Source of the DNA: Ceratorhiza oryzae-sativae
Lineage: Eukaryota; Basidiomycota; Agaricomycetes; Cantharellales; Ceratobasidiaceae
Reading direction: 5' to 3'
NCBI GenBank assembly: GCA_030998015.1
Contig: JARWMV010000049.1
Location: 1-64,000 of the forward strand
DNA length: 64,000 nt
The first letter of the stretch is position 1. Every line of letters starts with the position of its first letter. A program made the translations under genes and the position numbers. Below are positions 61,946 to 64,000 of this stretch, in pieces. The notes under the pieces were generated by a model. It saw only the letters and a list, made by a program, of their open reading frames with translations, was not told the DNA's origin and ran no database searches.

Positions 61946-62363
61946 TTAGAAAGGTGGGGTGAGGAAGGTCTGACGGTGTTGAGAAGACGGGGAAGGCGTA
62001 CTCGTGGGGTTCAATTGTTTCTTGGACTATTGCTTCTAGTCTGAGATGGTCTTGGAGGAGGGATAGGTAGTCCTCCTGGTGTTCGCGCAAACGCTCGGTT
62101 AAGTATGCGCAACGGGCCTTGGCTTCGTGAAGTTTTTCACGGGTTTCTTCGTACTTATTCCGGTAGTAACGGTACCTGTCTTGGAAGTTTTCGATAGTGT
62201 TTAGCAGGTGACGAAGAAGTTGTTGGCCGAGGTTCTCCAGCTTAGAGCTGGTTGCGGGGGATGGTGTAGTAATAGAGGAATTTGTCCTTCTTAGGACAAT
62301 AAGGGCAGCGCGCAGGGAAGGTGGCTGCGTTTGCCCAATGGCAAATTTTGCACTCAGGGGCAC
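61854..62363 (-). CDS. Leader ORF b of element E (no ATG), coiled coil
   Basis: 169 codons without Met. The helical core is nearly identical to the B copy (NLGQQLLRHLLNTIENFQDR, LREHQEDYLSLLQDHLRLEA), while the Pro-rich tail differs more. Overlaps ORF a by 122 nt and ORF c by 92 nt in other frames. Confidence 0.4.
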   Translation of the reverse strand: MPLSAKFAIGQTQPPSLRAALIVLRRTNSSITTPSPATSSKLENLGQQLLRHLLNTIENFQDRYRYYRNKYEETREKLHEAKARCAYLTERLREHQEDYLSLLQDHLRLEAIVQETIEPHEYAFPVFSTPSDLPHPTFLSGTGLPIQEEAPLPAAQINPSQGSPPSGPN

Positions 62364-62673
62364 CTGGCTCGGTTACGAAGGCTTGTTGGGCACGTCCGAC
62401 TTTCTGGGGGCGGACTTTGATGATTACTACTCGGTTGAAATCGATGTGCCCAGCTTCTTCTAGGATACTTTCGACCGAGTTGAGGGTGAAACAGTGGATC
62501 GACAGGTGTCCGAACCACCCACACAGATGGCAGCGCTGGTCTTCTGTAAAAGTTTGTGCCACTTGAGGGCCGTGCGTTCCGTCAGAGACGTACTCGAGCA
62601 GGAGCAAGATAAAAGAGAAAAATAGACCCTTTCCCGGGTCTATTGGAATAGGAAGGCGACCTCCGTTGCTCAA
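62242..62673 (-). CDS. Leader ORF a of element E (no ATG), zinc knuckle
   Basis: 143 codons without Met, opening with TTG. Contains CHLCGWFGHLSIHC (CX2CX4HX4C) and CKIC...CPYC. Longer at the N-terminus than the B copy, which has an indel near 44070. The Cys/His ligands are all kept between copies. Role unknown. Confidence 0.4.
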   Translation of the reverse strand: MSNGGRLPIPIDPGKGLFFSFILLLLEYVSDGTHGPQVAQTFTEDQRCHLCGWFGHLSIHCFTLNSVESILEEAGHIDFNRVVIIKVRPQKVGRAQQAFVTEPGAPECKICHWANAATFPARCPYCPKKDKFLYYYTIPRNQL

Positions 62674-62912
62674 CTACTTAAGGGCAATGAGCGACCCCAC
62701 CTCTTGTTGACGAAAGAGATTAGAGAACCGAAGCTTGTTACAACGTGAGAGGGACCTGGCTATGCAAGGTTTCACAGAGGCGCGTATAGGGCAACGATAT
62801 CTTGTGGCTGTGGATAGGTGGAGTGGGATTGGGGAAGGCAACGGGGAGTTATCTTGAGACGACGCCAACGGCGTTCCAGATGTATCCCAGACGACACTGA
62901 GACTTACGATTG

Positions 62913-62927
62913 TCAAGAACTTGACCT
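62913..62927 (-). other. Self-complementary primer binding site of E
   Basis: On the sense strand AGGTCAAGTTCTTGA, two bases after the 5' LTR. It is the exact complement of the LTR segment at 62997-63011, located where transcription should begin. A GTAAGT follows shortly after in the sense leader. Confidence 0.7.
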
Positions 62928-62929
62928 GA

Positions 62930-63305
62930 TGTCGACGACGACAAGTCAGGCGACAAGGAAAAGAGTAAGAAAAGAAAAGAACTTGTATTCGACGAGAGGT
63001 CAAGTTCTTGAGGAGTCCTCTGCGAACTTGACCCGGTTTATATACATAGTACGAGCCACATCATAACAAACAAGTCCGTACAGTGAGTCACGACAGATAA
63101 GAGATAGAAGCAGTGGAAGCGACTGCGGAACTGCGGAATTTCACATCAGAGTTGAAATACATCTCGGTTACCGGTCCGGAACATTCCCTGAGTCACATGA
63201 TACAGATATACCATAAAAGGCAAGTATGTTTTGAAGATGGTCTCATAAAATGTAGAAAATCAAGAAAATATTGTAGAGTGGATGTATGCGTGTCAGTTCG
63301 TGACA
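62930..63305 (-). repeat. 5' LTR of element E
   Basis: 376 bp. Differs from the 3' LTR at two transitions, both at CpG sites. TATATAAA lies upstream of the self-priming segment. Confidence 0.92.
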
Positions 63306-64000
63306 GGTAGAGGGAATCATGGAACCAGCTAAAACGCTGATTGACTCAGGATCTTCAACCAACTTCATCGATAAGGCCTATTCAAGGGAAAAAGGGATTC
63401 CAACCACTCCCCTCAAACACAAGAAATCAATTGTGGCCATTGATGGAAATGAAATCAAGGATGCCATAGAAGAAAGGGCAGAACTAAACATCGAAGTGGA
63501 AGGGAAGACACTAAAATGCTCCCTTTATGTAATGACCCTAGGTGACACCGACATAGTCCTAGGGAAAGAATGGCTTGAAGAAGCAGAACCTATCATAGAT
63601 TGGAAAGACCTTACCATCTCATACCCGAGAAATCAAGGCAAGGGCAGCAAGTGAAAGCCTACAATCCCAGAAGAATTTAGGGATTTTGAAGACCTATTTG
63701 GGGAAGAAGGTTTCCGAGAACTTCCACCCCACCGAGGTAACCTAGACTTCAAAATGGACCTGATCGAGGGAGCGGAGCTGCCAAAGCCTGCAAAGAGGTA
63801 CAGTATGTCACCAGCAGAAACAAAGGCGCTCAGGGAGTACCTAGAGGAGGAACTAAGAAACGGGAAAATAAGGCCCAGCCAGTCAGTTGTAGCTGCACCC
63901 TGTTTCTATGTGAACAAAGCAGATGGAGGGCTTAGGTTGGTAGTCGACTACCGTAAGATGAATGACATCACCAAGCCAGACAGGTTTCCACTTCCAATCC

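Larger units (their letters stand above)
56361..63305 (-). mobile_element. Element E: complete young chromovirus
   Basis: Minus-strand, 6945 bp, flanked by GGTAG (56356-56360 and 63306-63310). LTRs 56361-56736 and 62930-63305, both 376 bp with two differences. PBS 62913-62927, AUG-free leader with ORFs a-c, gag 61642-60251, pol 60254-56724, all open. It appears to have every part needed for autonomous retrotransposition (inference from structure). Confidence 0.93.
53724..64000 (+). mobile_element. Element D: Ty3/gypsy, partial, split by E
   Basis: 5' LTR 53724-54298, PBS 54301-54312, gag 54420-56255, pol from 56273, then element E (56361-63305), then pol continuing from 63311 off the right edge. 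Removing E (duplication GGTAG) restores the frame ...YTTVEGIMEPAKTLIDSGSS. The 3' LTR is outside the window. Confidence 0.88.
56273..64000 (+). pseudogene. pol: Element D pol, split by E, runs off edge
   Basis: Pieces are 56273-56360 and 63311-64000. It begins at ATG 56273 (MLEDPNITPTADVCYLKK), 17 bp after gag stops and in another frame. PR: KTLIDSGSSTNFIDKAYSRE and DIVLGKEWLEEAEPIIDW. A TGA at 63652-63654 interrupts, then the RT start follows: IPEEFRDFEDLFGEEGFREL, IRPSQSVVAAPCFYVNKADG, LRLVVDYRKMNDITKPDRFP. RT catalytic motifs, RNase H and integrase are beyond the window. Confidence 0.85.

Overview
The window looks like genomic DNA of a filamentous basidiomycete, most likely an agaricomycete of the Rhizoctonia/Ceratobasidium type (inference). 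It has intron-dense genes (introns of about 50-66 nt with GT..AG ends), F-box/LRR and WD40 repertoires typical of such fungi, and a dense block of chromodomain Ty3/gypsy retrotransposons. No bacterial-style operons, CRISPR arrays or rRNA genes were seen.

Left part (1-17.7 kb) is the host gene region. It holds a partial minus-strand gene running off the left edge (1-625); a divergently transcribed single-pass membrane protein with 7-8 exons (782-2533); a cluster of broken F-box/LRR and WD40 relics (2957-6396); an intact four-exon ALG5-type dolichyl-phosphate glucosyltransferase (6445-7832, minus); an intact F-box protein (9716-10966); and an intact 31-exon ABCC/MRP-type ABC transporter (11379-17625, minus, 1507 codons plus stop in my exon model, including one GC-AG intron).

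Middle part (17.7-26.3 kb) is gene-poor. It has a relic of a PCL-type cyclin with its conserved Trp turned into a stop, an unclassified ORF, hairpin-rich short repeats and a MITE-like inverted repeat.

Right part (26.3-64 kb) is a retrotransposon graveyard and Russian doll. I name the elements G, H, F, C, B, D and E, plus a long-LTR family S. 26.4-36 kb holds old, CpG-poor solo LTRs and pol relics nested up to four deep. From 36.4 kb the order is: F (minus, pol relic) interrupted by C (plus); C interrupted by B (plus, 42923-50913, target duplication AGATG) and, in its 3' LTR, by D (plus, running off the right end); B interrupted by a solo D LTR (duplication CTTTT); D interrupted by E (minus, 56361-63305, duplication GGTAG). 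E is young and apparently complete: its two 376-bp LTRs differ at two positions, with a 463-codon gag and an 1176-codon pol (PR-RT-RH-IN-chromodomain) both open.

Three LTR families (B/E, C, D) each carry, just after the 5' LTR, a 12-15 nt sequence perfectly complementary to an LTR segment about 33 bp downstream of the TATA box, i.e. at the expected 5' end of the RNA. This is the layout of Tf1/sushi-type self-priming. The most unusual feature is the roughly 1.37-kb 5' leader of B and E. It contains no ATG in any sense frame before the gag start, yet carries three overlapping Met-less open frames, the first with a CX2CX4HX4C zinc knuckle. Nearly every nonsense codon in the decayed elements is TGA where an Arg CGN codon is expected, pointing to CpG deamination.
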